The position numbers were made by a program, and so were the translations under genes. This document shows, in pieces, positions 44,409-56,096 of a stretch of DNA of 64,000 nt (its first letter is position 1; each line of letters opens with the position of its first letter). Location: positions 1,984,001 through 2,048,000 of the forward strand of contig JAAROD010000093.1 of the NCBI GenBank assembly GCA_012274445.1, given 5' to 3'. The notes under the pieces are model-generated. The model made no database searches and was not told the DNA's origin. It saw nothing but the letters and a program-made list of their open reading frames with translations. This DNA is from Sclerotiophoma versabilis. Its lineage: Eukaryota > Ascomycota > Dothideomycetes > Pleosporales > Didymellaceae.

Positions 44409-45057
44409 TCAATTGATCTGAATCGAATTGAACATTTCAAGCTCTTCTTCTTCGGGTGGGGGAGGGACTGGTGCATCGGCGTCCTTGAAAGTAAGGTGAC
44501 TTCCATACGATATACCTTTTTTTGTTAGGATCAAGTCATGCACACCTTCGGTGTTCACTTACAGAGCTCCTCGCCAATGGGTATATCGCGCAATGCCCTA
44601 TATGTAATGATGAGTCGCTCGGGGTCTCGCTCCCATACAACATTTTGGTCTTGGGTGGAGTGATTGAACATCGATCCTAGGCCTAAAATAACGGCTTGAG
44701 CCACTTGTTTGTCGCCATCAGAGCCTATGACGGGCCAGTTACTGTGGAAGATTCAGTAAATTGGCTGCGAGCCTGCTACTGAGATAGATGCTTACTAAGT
44801 ATAGTGGTACAACGACGTGTGCTCGATGTGGGTTTTATTCTCTTCTAAACCAAGAACCAAAACAGGGCAGACTTCGATCACAGTCTTCGCGGGGATGACT
44901 TGGGTAGCAAATACACCTCGACCTATACCTATATCAGCCCCTCCATGTTCACATAAATCAGCAGAGGATGCGATCGACCTTTAGGTGTGTCAACTTTAAC
45001 ATACAAACCCGGAAAGCGTTGCAATGGGATGTCCGACTTATTTGATGGAGTGGCCAT
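44409..45057 (-). CDS. Small SET-domain protein (putative lysine methyltransferase)
   Basis: Four exons on the minus strand: 45057-44979, 44922-44796, 44741-44563 and 44515-44409, 163 residues. SET landmarks in order: the N-terminal GRGVFATQVIPAKTVIEV, the central LYHYTYNWPV, the SAM/substrate motif GLGSMFNHSTQDQN (for the RFINHSC-x-PN signature), and ALRDIPIGEELCISYG (for ELxFDY). A short acidic C-terminus follows (PPPPEEEELEMFNSIQ). The protein is little more than one SET domain with no pre- or post-SET zinc cluster. The first intron's acceptor could lie six bases earlier (44928), adding Gly-Ile. The last intron ends in an A-rich acceptor. Substrate unknown; divergent from TRAPPC13. Confidence 0.82.
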
Positions 45058-45262
45058 GATTTTTAGGGATGAAAAGCCAGTTTTTTGCTCAATTGTACCT
45101 AAAAATAAAAAAAAAGATTTTGAAAGGTGAGAGCCAAAATTTCGAGATTGCGTTATTGGAATGACTGGTCAGCCCGAGCAGCTCGGGGATGCCCCACGTC
45201 TCCGTCATTCACCAATCCGTACCGTTGATGGTACTTGACCTTCGACGTGAACGCCTGCAGAC
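45058..45262. promoter_or_regulatory. Divergent promoter between the SET gene and TRAPPC13
   Basis: 205 bp with A-rich tracts near 45100-45125. No specific element identified. Confidence 0.45.
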
Positions 45263-46549
45263 ATGGCTCACCAGCGTAATCAGCCCTCCATGGGCGACTC
45301 GCTCAAGACACCTCACTCTGTGAGCTTGAAGGTGCTGAGGTGTGCTGTGCCCCAGGCCATGGATGCTACAGAGCTCACCACAGCCACAGACTGTCACGGC
45401 CATCGCTCGCAACGCAGTATCCGCTCCCAAACTCGCAGGAGCTCGGGATATCACCTAAAGCCTCGCTCGCATACCCGTCGGACACCAACACGAATGACAA
45501 ATTTATCCTTAGTCCAGCCCTCAACCTTCCCGAAGCCTTCGGCAGCGCCTACGTCGGCGAGACGTTCTCGTGCACATTATGCGCCAACAACGAGCTTCTC
45601 CTCTCCGACACCACGAAAGCAATTAGTGGTGTGAGGATACAAGGTGATATGCAGACCCCGTCGAATCCCACGGGCTCGCCGTTGGACCTCGCTGGCGCCG
45701 ATGGAGAGCTTGACGGAGCTGTATCTCCAGCACCAGGCGAGTCTCTGCAACGGATCCTAAGATTCGAGCTCAAAGAAGAGGGAAACCACGTCCTGGCAGT
45801 GACTGTTACATACACAGAGACAGCTCTTGGAGAGGGCAGGGCTTCGAGTGGTCGAGTACGGACATTCCGCAAGCTATACCAATTCGTCGCACAGCAGCTG
45901 CTGAGCGTGCGGACTAAGGCTGGAGATCTCAGCCAGAAAGATGGCAAGTCTAGATACCTTCTAGAGGCTCAATTGGAAAACATGGGCGAGGCTGCTGTAT
46001 GCCTAGAGGTACGTTGACCGACTGTTACGTACCCGTGTGTGTTTACAAACATGCGACTGCGCGCGTCTGGACATGGCCCACCAACATCAGACGCATGCCC
46101 TGCAAATGCATAGCGGATGCTATATATTGCAACATTAGCCCCTCGATCAGCATGCACAGCTGTCGCGCATGGACGCTCTTCCGGCGCTTCCAGGAGAAAG
46201 TCAGCTTCATCACGCCCATCCTCGATCACAACCCCGGAAGCATCTTCAGGTGGCTGACACCAAATAGGCAGTAACTGTCAATCCGAAACCACCCCTGAAG
46301 TCGACGTCCCTAAATTGGGACATACCTTCCCCAGGATCCGGTCAGGCTAAAGCCCCTATACTGACACCCCGCGATGTCATACAAGTAGCCTTCTTGCTTG
46401 AGCAGGAAGCCAACGTTGAAGAGTCACATGATGAAGTCTCAGTGGCAGGTGACCCCAGGAAGGTTCTCGGGCAATTAGCGATTCAGTGGCGGAGCGCATT
46501 GGGCGACCGCGGATCTCTGAGCACCGGTTGGCTGACCAGCCGACCATGA
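45263..46549 (+). CDS. TRAPPC13: Trafficking protein particle complex subunit 13 (TRAPPC13, DUF974)
   Basis: Subunit of the TRAPP complex in Golgi and autophagy traffic. Exons 45263-45339, 45390-46008 and 46268-46549 give 325 residues. The family start HSVSLKVLRLSRPSLATQYP is completed across intron 1. AFGSAYVGETFSCTLCANNE follows, then SRYLLEAQLENMGEAAVCLE at the end of exon 2, which splices to AVTVNPKPPLKSTSLNWD. The C-terminus is LAIQWRSALGDRGSLSTGWL. The last intron is 259 nt, long for this window, and its acceptor was placed by phase and family pattern. Animal versions carry a further C-terminal domain; this fungal form stops early, which I believe is usual in fungi. Confidence 0.88.
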
Positions 46550-48079
46550 GGCTGCAATAAAGTTTGGCTTCAAAACTTACTTCCTCTACCATGCCTCCGA
46601 CACGCTGTTTGACTTTGGTACCTGCAGCGCCCCATTCCCCCTAATCAAGTCAGTAGATCAATGCGTTGGTACTACCTTACTGCCGATTCGAGCGGAGCGT
46701 TGTCCGAAGAGGGTTTCCGGCGAGTGTGATTGGTGAACGATGGTAACTCTCGGCAAAGGACCGAGACTTGATGAGGACTGACGACTTGCTGGATGTATCT
46801 GCCGAGACGCCAGGGTTGTGTGCTACTCGTGCCTGCATCTAAATTACAAGTCAGAAAATAGCTTCGACACGATCGAAGCTGTCAAGTCATGGTATGAACG
46901 GGGACGATGGTTCTATTCTTGACATACATGCCAGACAATACCGTACAGATCTGCTTGATATAAATGTGTAGCACAGGGGCTCTGCAGATCATGATACGCA
47001 TAATTTGGACGCATTGTATCTCTCAGGGTTGTGCCATGCGCATCGAGCGGATCTCGTTCCTTACTGCCATCGAGGTTATTCCCCGGAATGAAACCCTTAC
47101 ATACTGCACGATTGACTAGGTCAAGCGAACGCTGGATATGCAATCAATGTAAATGCTACACTGTCTCGTGCGCTCCAAACGCCGATCTGGTTTGGAAACA
47201 GACACAACCCTACCAAGATCTTGCTGATGAAATGATGTACAACTCCACGACTCGTAAGCCACCATACCATGATCGGCTCGGCGACACCTCAGATCTGCTA
47301 CCCATCCCACTAATCCGTATCCATCCTAACAGCTCTCAGATTGCGTCGTACGGCAAGGTACCCCAGAGCTGGCGCCGCCCACGCAAGCCTGCGTGGTGGG
47401 GCATCTCGGTGCGACAGCGACAAAGGGCAAACCTGCTTGACCTCACCTCACCCAACCTAGCGATATCTAGAAGGTGTGTGCAAAATTAAGATTGCGAGCA
47501 GCGAACCGTTAGAGGGTCTTGCGAGGGTCGTGGGAGGATCAGCGGCAGCGGTGATGAAATGTGGGATTTTGCAATTCGAGCGTCGCCGAGTGGCGCAGCG
47601 CAGCGCGGCGCAGGTGATGATGTACTGGATGAGTAGTGGGTCAATTAGAAGATTGTAATTGCGTGAAGATAGCTGCTAGGCGCAAGATGTGATGGAAAAG
47701 GCGATACTTGGCTATTGGCTGTTACGGATAACTCCGCAGTATTGGCCCCGATGTGATGGTGTATTGACCGTTGGAGCCCTGACTCTGACTGCTGAACATC
47801 ACTCTCTCAGCTTCGGCGAGGTATGGCCATAAACTGGAATTGCTGGAACGGGCACACGCGATGTGCCGAAGAGAGGTGATGGACGTCTGTTTGGGTAACA
47901 GGTCCGTCCCAAACAAGGCGACTATATGCAGGGGAAACTGTTAGGCAAGGCCATATCTATGTACACGAGCATTAGCATGAAGATCCTGTTGACAGAACGA
48001 GGCCCACAGCAACGCAGGAGGTGGCCAAATTCGCAGGCAATTGGCGCACGCTCACTGTGTCGAAGATTAGAGTAAGCTT

Positions 48080-48167
<88 letters not shown>

Positions 48168-49575
48168 CCGTTGTGCCGGCAGAGGGACCTGCATTGTGTC
48201 GGCGGCAAGACGCAGAACGACAGGTGCACTGTTGACGTTGCACGCAATGGCAGTTCCGCTAGGATACGAACAGGCACGGGTATTCTAGCAGGTGCTCTAC
48301 ACCTGAAACAAGAGGCGCTGGTGCTGGCGGTGAGAGGATATTGCATGTACACTATAATATCACCTCGTTTGTTGGAGGGACAATGTCGATGATTTGCAGC
48401 AAGAAAAACCCCTGGCAACAGTTGGCGAGCACAGGAGCGCATCCTTGCCCGGCCCTCACCTCCATTTCCACGTGCGGGGGATCTCCCAAAGAAAAGTAGC
48501 AATGGTGGCCAGCGGCTGTCCTGAGCTGCAGAACAAGATGCCCTTGGTTTGTTTGGCACTGCATTCGAACCGCTGCTGGTGGCTCTGCGGCTATTGCAGC
48601 TGCACGCAGATACCGGTACCCGTGTTGAATCCTTGCCCCTGAGATCCCAGATAGGCAAGGGCCCAGTCGCGACTTCCAAATGCGCTGCCGTGTTGCAGCA
48701 GGGGTGCTGCCTTTATCGGCCAGGGTCCGCAGATGGTTGCGGCAGCGTGCTAGGCCCAACCACAGGACGAACGAGACGACTGCTTTGTTCGTTGAGATCC
48801 AGGACGCCAAACGGCCCACGAATCGCGTGCACCGCGGACGTCTAGCAGTGGGCTACGGCTGGTGGCAGCTAGGTGGTGTGCCTGGCGCTGTGCGCGTTCG
48901 TGCAGTGCGCGGACTCGCGGCCAGGATGGGCGCTCTTCTGACAGGCCACTGAGCGTGAGAGGAGCGGGAGGTGTCGTGCGCTAGGCCCAATGCCCGCAAG
49001 GCTTCTGCACGATAGGGTCGCGGACGGGTGTGGGCACCGCAGTGAATCTGGACTAGCAGCTTGGAGCTCTCGTTTGTGTGGCTTGTGACCGGCCGAGAAG
49101 CCCACAAGGACCCTCTTGCTGCTTTGCTGCTGCGTCGCTGCGTCTGCTGCATCCACTTGCTCTGTCCGCTCCTCTGCTCCATACACAGCTGCATGCCCAT
49201 ACAAACACTTCACTGCTAGAGACCGCTACGCCCAGGCACTCGCCCCAGCTCCTGTCATACCGCCCCGGGCCCCCGCCTGCGCTTGCCCTCACCTCACCGT
49301 CCTCGCTTCTGGCTAAGCTCCTCCATCCGCTTGTACGCTGCGGCAGCCGGTATCCGTGCTACGCATTCTCGCCTTGTCACCGTCGCACAATCGCAAGCCT
49401 TCCCGTGCATATCTCCCGCACTCCCTCACACAAACACCTGTTGGAGCTGGCGTCCAATCCCCAATGACCTGAGGCCGCGGCCGACCTCGACGCCCTACAG
49501 CCTGCGACCGCGCACTCGACCCTCTTGTAGCAGCCGCCGCCTTTTGGATATCCTATGCCCTGTTAGCAGCCCAGC
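46550..49575. other. Gene-poor 3-kb interval with a GT microsatellite
   Basis: No gene supported; frames near 47031-47489 and 48352-48819 have no motifs and the latter is partly a microsatellite shadow. The final 500 bases before the DENN gene are pyrimidine-rich leader. Confidence 0.45.
48081..48162. repeat. (GT)n microsatellite, about 40 units
   Basis: Uninterrupted GT dinucleotides followed by GCGCGC. It creates meaningless repeated Cys-Val or Thr-His frames on the two strands. Confidence 0.97.
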
Positions 49576-52500
49576 ATGGCTCCTGTCTCCTCCGCCGAGG
49601 GCTCCTCTGCGCCGCTCGCCGACTATTTCTTCATATCTGGAATCGAGAGTTCGCAGGTCTACGACGAGCGCTTGCAGCCAAACAGCGTCGTCTCCCCGCT
49701 CGCCTCCCCGCCCGTCGACGAGACGATTGAAGAGGACCGCGCCCTCGAGACCGATTCGATTCGTCCAACCTCACAAGATGGTCTACCCAATGGCGGCAGC
49801 ACACAGCGGCGGTCCGGGCAGCGCATGAGCGAGCACCGCCAATCGGTGGGCACCATCACAGGCTTTGATAGCAAGCCAACCGTCACCGCCAGCAACCGCA
49901 GCAGCACTACCATCAAAGGCCTGAACCTTGGTGGATCTGGCCTTAGTGACGTCGACTTCGAGAATGCGCTGCGCAAGTTTGCGTCGGAGCGAGATACGTT
50001 CCTGGAAGAGATACAGTTCACCGCCGGCGTTACACAACAAAGTCGCCAGACCCCCGCACGCCCACGTCCAAGGCCACCACGCGTCTCGCAGGCACCCAAC
50101 ACAAATGGCGAAGATGGTATCGCAAACCTGAGATCAGGCGTAGGGAGCATTCGAAGGCGCCTATCGACAATGCAGAGTAGTTTGAAGAGGCAGCCTTCGA
50201 CAGCACGTCAGTGTAAGTGTCGTCCCGAGAAGCTTTGTGACACAAAGCATGTGCAGACATGGATTGTTTGCTTTTTGGTCAACCGTTGCTGACATCCTTG
50301 CAGCTTCCATACGAACATCCAAACGCATGTCAGGCTACAACTCCGTCATCCCAGCGCCACAGCCCTTCAACCCTGAGCCTAACATGCACCCTCTCTTGCG
50401 GCGCTATGAGCCCGTGCTCCTGGACCGCTACCCGCCCAGGAACATGGTTGAGGAGCTCAAGCGACGAAACCCTTTTCCGGACTACGTTCCCATGTTTGCT
50501 TTTCCCAACGATGTCAGCGTGGTATCGTCAGACGAGCGACCAAAGACTCAATGGCACGGTTTTGCTATGACCAACGGTGATAGCTCCAAGCTTTACGGTA
50601 TCACTATGGTCGTATGGCTGCCATTAAATGCCACTGCAGCAGAAGGGCTCGAGCGTCAATGTGAGGAATGGAGGAGAAACCACATGAACCCAGAAGAGAG
50701 GGAACTGGCGAGCAGCTTGGGCGAACGTCTGGCTTTGGAGCGGGCAAAATTGTCGCAGCTACTGGCCAAACTCCCGACCGTTCAACCTGACTCGGATGAG
50801 CGTGAGAACCTGGACGACGAAATCGGGGCGGTCGAAGAGAAGATCCAGCTCATGACGGACCTCCTTCGACCAGTCAGGCACGGAGCAGCATCGAAGATCG
50901 AAGGACTGACTGACGGAGAAACTGGTCTCTGGATTCCACGTGCTTATGGTGTCATGGGAAGAGATGCCAGTCTTACCCCCCTGTGGAAAGAATGGCTCAA
51001 AGCAATCGTCGTCCCAATGACCAACGGTGCTATTCTACGCATTCCGCCAAGCTCGCCACGAGTAGGTATGTGGCAGCCACTCGAACGATACGTCGTCAAC
51101 CTATGTGCCGAGGCTCTTAGTCCGATTACCTCAATTACCCAAGTTGAACTGGCTGTACGCGAACTACGAATGTACGCCCGGAAAGAAGCATTGAATGAGA
51201 TTCCTGGCTCTCGTAACATCGACATCTATGCGCTCTTCCGCTGCCTATCGATACCGAACATCGTCACTCTTTTCGAATACGTACTAGCCGAAGCCAGAAT
51301 CATCCTTCTCTCATCTCACACAGCTATGCTCCACCTAGCAAGCATGGCCCTCACAAATCTCATCTACCCGTTCCAGTGGTGTGGTGTCTTTATTCCTGTT
51401 CTGCCGGCACGCCTGGTGCAGACGATTGAAGCACCATGCCCTTACATCGTAGGCATAGAGCGAAGATACGAACCCACTGATTACCCGGATGACGACTTCG
51501 TCCTTGTCGATCTTGATCAGAATTCCATCGTTTCAAACGGACCTCCACCTCCACCATTACCTCGCCAGCAGCGCCGAAAGCTCACCTCCCTCCTTCAGCA
51601 TTCGGCACCCCATCACACGCGTTATGGCGTCCCTACTGGGCCTCCAGCTTACGCTGTAGAAGCATTTCCATACGACACCTTCTGTTCTGAGAATCCAGGT
51701 GTCTTTACGGCTAAAGCGCACCCATCAACTGTGCAAACCTACGTCGGTCTAAACTCCACATCTTTTGGCACTGTTACGGGGCCGGCCAGCGGACGACCAT
51801 TGGTCTATAACGCATTCCTACAGTCGAGCGCCCACAGCCGCGGCAATGACAGGCCTTCTACCTCTTCCACTGTTAGGACTTTCTCGAACTCACCACCTTC
51901 GCCAAAGGTCTCTCCAGTATCGGCAGTCTTCCCACCCATGCCTAGCACTCCAATCTCCCGTAGCGACTCAGGCTATGCGTTACAGGCGAACTTGCGTGAG
52001 AAACGCTCAGCCCACTTTGACGCTCAGTCGCGGCGCAGTTCTTCGGTAAGTCTAACAACTCAGCTTCTTGCTCGACTAGTGTATTAACGTATTGGGTTAG
52101 TTCGGGTTTGAAAAGGTACCGCAAATGAGGAGACCCAGTCAGCCAATGTTAGGTCATGCGCCGAGCGCCTCAACATCGTCATTGAGTCAGGAGTTGCGAG
52201 CAGGGTCTTCTTACGCGCCGTCAGTGTACGCTCAATCTACTCTGGCGGCATCGACGATCATGCCTGGCATGGCGATGCAACCCGTGCGCAACACGGCAAC
52301 TGTGCAATGGCAGGAGGGTCATTGCTTGCAGTGGAGGCCTCACGAAGACAAGGCTTCCTGCTCCATTTGCGAAGAAAAGTCGGATGAAGGGCTTTATCGA
52401 TGCTCTGGTAAGTCTTAAATCACCCCCTAATCTAGCGCCCGTCTGACCCCACACAGGATGCACCACACACGTCCACGCCAGATGCGCGTCCTCGATCTGC

Positions 52501-53070
52501 ATCGTCTGCCCTACGGCTTTCCGACCCGACCAAGTCCGGGCGTCATTCGTGCGATGCTTTGCTAGTCTGCTGTACACGTATCGCCGCTATCTTGTGCCCG
52601 CTACTGGCGAACGCAAAAAGTCTGGCATGCATTATCAGTTTAAGATGGATGAGTTCATCAAGAACCAGCCCACGGAGAACGTGCAATACCTGACTACACT
52701 GCAACAAACCCAAGCTTTCAATGAGTTCATTCACGAACGTGAGAGCACCTCCGGCGAGGATCCTAAGATCAAACTCTTTGATGAAGTTATCCTGGCGAAG
52801 AAAAACCGCGGCGCGTCCTCATACTTCTACAAGACCAAGGCGGACTTCCTCTCCGATACTAGCGACCATCTCTGGCGCACTGCACACGCCAACCCACCAA
52901 CATCTCGTTTTCCCGGGGATTACCGAGCTGTCGTCAGTCGAGTCCCTGCCAAGCTCGACATCACACTCATGAAAGAGCCGCGCGTCATCCAAGGCGCCCC
53001 TCGAGCTCAGAATACGAAAGCACGACGAAAGCCGATCCCCTCGATGCTTTCGAATGGTGTCCCTGCATAA
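49576..53070 (+). CDS. DENN-domain protein with C1-like zinc finger (probable Rab GEF)
   Basis: Exons 49576-50212, 50304-52045, 52101-52407 and 52457-53070 give 1099 residues. DENN proteins exchange nucleotide on Rab GTPases. Residues 1-220 are disordered. The upstream DENN block starts around 245 (HPLLRRYEPVLLDRYPP, YVPMFAFPNDVSVV). The core DENN reads NIDIYALFRCLSIPNIVTLF, then LAEARIILLSSHTAMLHLAS and PFQWCGVFIPVLP (about 520-600). After a Ser/Pro linker comes a zinc-finger-like segment (GHCLQWRPHE..CSICEEKS..YRCSGCTTHVHARCASSICIVC, about 870-915), spliced in two halves. The downstream DENN-like part follows (LYTYRRYLVP, LTTLQQTQAFNEFIHERES). Target Rab unknown. Confidence 0.88.
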
Positions 53071-53860
53071 TGAATACCACTCAATCCCCACGCCTTTTAG
53101 ACGATGACCTGACCTTTCACCGACGCTTACGCTGTCCTTTGACCACCGTCACTTTGATTTCTTTCTGCTCGTGTTTGTACAATATCAGCGATGGAGTTTT
53201 GGGCGTACCGACCGCCCATTGCGGTATTGGCTTGGGTTGATTCCTGGACAAATCAATCTGTGAATCATTTGCATCTACAGTGGTTGGATGGGACCTTTGG
53301 GTCTTTTGGATATGCCGTCACATACTGGGGCAAAGAAGAATGGAGGCTTGCCCGGACTGCACAGTATCACTTGTAATGCATATTCTTGCACCCACTCGTT
53401 TTGGCGTCTGCTTGCAACCTGCGGGTTCGCCTTTCTTGTAGTATATTGAGCTTGGGGAAGAGGGCCTGAGATAGACATTCAGTCGCTTCTGAATACCAGT
53501 AATAGAACATGCACAACTACCTTCTGTTGTTTCTTCTTCTCTTTGTAGATGTCACGCTTGCTTCGCGCTCTGCAAATCTCATGCAGGAACACTCCAATCG
53601 TATCTGTGTTTGGCTGCTGCTCCTAAGTAACGGACTAGCGCCGGAACCGGTCAAGCTTCACGAGTCGCAACTGCCTCCTTGGCTGAGGATAATGGCTCGG
53701 CCCTCGCGATGCCTTCACTAGGCGGCCTGATATCCCGCTCAACGATCTACAGATGAGATACTGCCATGAGTAGTATGTTGCACTCTTGCGATGTTCCTTA
53801 GTGACTCAATTTAATATAGTTATATTATTTATTACTTCCCTTTCTTTCATCAACAGCATA
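53071..53860. other. Intergenic, nothing supported
   Basis: The 3' flank of the DENN gene and the upstream flank of tRNA-Leu. AT-rich just before the tRNA. Confidence 0.45.
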
Positions 53861-53942
53861 GGACAGATGGCCGAGCGGTCTAAGGCGCTAGCTTCAGGTG
53901 CTAGTAGAGAAATCTGCGTGGGTTCGAATCCCACTCTGTTCA
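53861..53942 (+). tRNA. tRNA-Leu (CAG anticodon), no intron
   Basis: Acceptor GGACAGA pairs with TCTGTTC (one G-U pair). The D arm GCCGAGCGGTCTAAGGC is of the class II leucine type. The anticodon stem CTAGC with GCTAG encloses the loop TTCAGGT, anticodon CAG. A long variable arm is present. T arm GTGGGTTCGAATCCCAC. T runs at 53949-53953 and 53956-53959 suit Pol III termination. Confidence 0.95.
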
Positions 53943-56096
53943 CCATTCTTTTTGCTTTTCAGATGTTCTCTGGAGAATACACACCGCGTGTCTTGCAAGA
54001 GATGCAGGACTTGATGGCATGGCGAACGATTATTTTGAACATCTGCATACAGACGGCTGAGCGAACGTCTTGAAATACATTTGCTTTGGGCACTATCCTT
54101 CTAAAGTGACCACTGATCGCTTGAAAGCCAGCAAGCATCTTGGTCTACGCAAAACATTCTGGTCATCTCTGGCGAACTAGCTACTCTTCGATCTTGATCA
54201 ATGTGGTGTCAACCTCCAACCTCACTAACCCTACGCTCCTCAGCGAGGCTTTTGCCCCCCTTGCGTACTGCCCGATCCTTGACAACGCTCATCAAGCTCT
54301 AGGCACTCTTGTGCAGAAGCATGACAACGCTGGACTTGCACATATCCCCAGAGGAAGTGTCAGCAGATGCAGTCGCTCTATCTACATGTCCGTCCCCAGC
54401 CCGCGCATGCCTAGCCTCCTTCATCCCGAAGGTGCTTGTATATTTCTTGCCACTGATAACCAAGTTGAGATCATTCAACGCAATCACACTTGTTGGCGGC
54501 GCAACGTCTGACGACAATACCTTTAGTCGCGGTTAGGATTTTGTTGATACCTGAATTCGGTTCCTAGAACTAGTGATAATAACTCTTAATCTTGCGCCAG
54601 GGTCTGTAAAGCTCTGCATCAGGGTCTGCAAGGGTCCGTCCGATTTCTGCAAAGGTGACATTCAAAACGTGTTATGTGTTAGTCATGGTTAAGGGTTCGA
54701 TAGAGTACTACAGCTCTGGCACGTATGTGGTTAGTTCAGTTGGAGCAGTGCAACGGTGGCTCTCTATGGACGATTTCGGTTCCTCAGATCGATGCCTGGC
54801 TGCTTTCAGAAATCATTAGCGGTGTGCTTACACTGTGGGATTGCACGGGGAGATGTCGTGTCGGGAGAATTAGGGTTGTGAAATTGCCGCTGCGCAAGAT
54901 GGGGGATTAATCAATAAATCTTAATTCTACATGTACACGCAGTATATTTACAGTTGAGCCGTAGTGTTCATAACAGACGCGGTACATCTGGCGAGCTCAT
55001 GTGCCTTAGCCTTTCGAACGCGTGTCTTGAATTGCGATTCTCAGCCTCTACGTATTGTGCGTGTCGGCAACCTCTGACCTTGGGATCTGTCAGGTAGGTA
55101 TATCCAGGACATACCAATGCTAATATGACCCGTGAGTGTGATTGGGGGCTCAGAAGTTGCAAGGAGTGCTCCCAGGGCTTACACTACGACGCAAGAAGAC
55201 AATGTCACGTAGGGTAGGTTGCTTTCTGTTAACTACTCTTGTCCCGATGCTGGTGCCGATGCATTTTGATGGCGTGTAGTCAACGGTCTATATGGCCTTG
55301 TGTACTGCACCTGCCTGACTGAGTGGCTGTTCCTTCTCTTTCATTCACGCTTTGTTACCGAGGTGTGTTGATTCGACCGGTGCAGATTCCTTCCATGATG
55401 TTCTACCATTCTCGGGCACTCTTCGATGTTCCGCAATTGAGATGGTGATGACTTCTCTGATCCATCCAACAAACATTTTCATGTTCGACACCATTGACGA
55501 TTGCGTCTGTGTTGCGCGGCCCCGTCGTATCCAGATAATCCTAGAAGTTCCAGCTAGATGCCGCGTACAAAGGCAATTGTTTAGGTCTTTCTATTGGTGT
55601 TTCGATTTTGGTGCGCGCAGTCTTCCTGGCTCAATATATGATCAACCAGCAAACATCATTCTCAAATCTCTTTGGAAACTCGTTTTTCCACAATACGCCT
55701 TGAACGACCATGTAATCTCGTCATTTTTCCAGGCCCATGGACATATTGGAATATTGCTTTGAAACCCTGGTGTGATTTCATTCCATATCCCATGCTTAAG
55801 TCGTGCTTTCAATGACTTCTTGACAGGATCAGCCAATGCTCTTTCGGAATCGATACTGCTCTTATTCCAACTACAGGAAGAAGTACTTACGACAGGACTT
55901 CAAGCGGAAAGATGCTCGAGCCCTCTTACCAGACTTCGAAAACCCCCTTATATACCATTCGTATTCTGTCTTCCCTTCTCTGCTCTCATCAACTCAAACC
56001 AGCTCTCATTATCGATCGTTACCATCGTCGATATCAATTTCACCAAAGCTATCACTAATTCCCACCACTCAAGACATTCCTAGCATTATCAGCAAG
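53943..56096. other. Intergenic, with a possible decayed reading frame
   Basis: No intact gene. The D-arm-like sequence at 54730-54750 lacks the rest of a tRNA. A minus-strand frame at 55354-55890 is listed separately. The last 200 bases are the leader of the next gene. Confidence 0.4.
55354..55890 (-). pseudogene. Possible decayed coding segment, unknown family
   Basis: One minus-strand frame runs for about 178 codons with only two stops (TGA at 55642-55644 and TAG near 55592). It reads ALADPVKKSLKARLKHGIW, PICPWAWKNDEITWSFKAYC and later KMFVGWIREVITISIAEHRR. The composition is protein-like but the codons are AT-ending. An open frame also lies on the opposite strand (55352-55762), so chance is possible. 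No family recognised. Confidence 0.25.

Noticed and set aside
47031..47489. 152-codon plus-strand frame
   Set aside because: No domain-like pattern and codon use unlike the supported genes.
48021..48392. Open frames of repeated Cys-Val or Thr-His
   Set aside because: Pure products of the GT microsatellite.
54725..54800. tRNA-like sequence (GGTTAGTTCAGTTGGAGC)
   Set aside because: It resembles a D arm only; no acceptor pairing, no proper T arm and no anticodon stem can be built.
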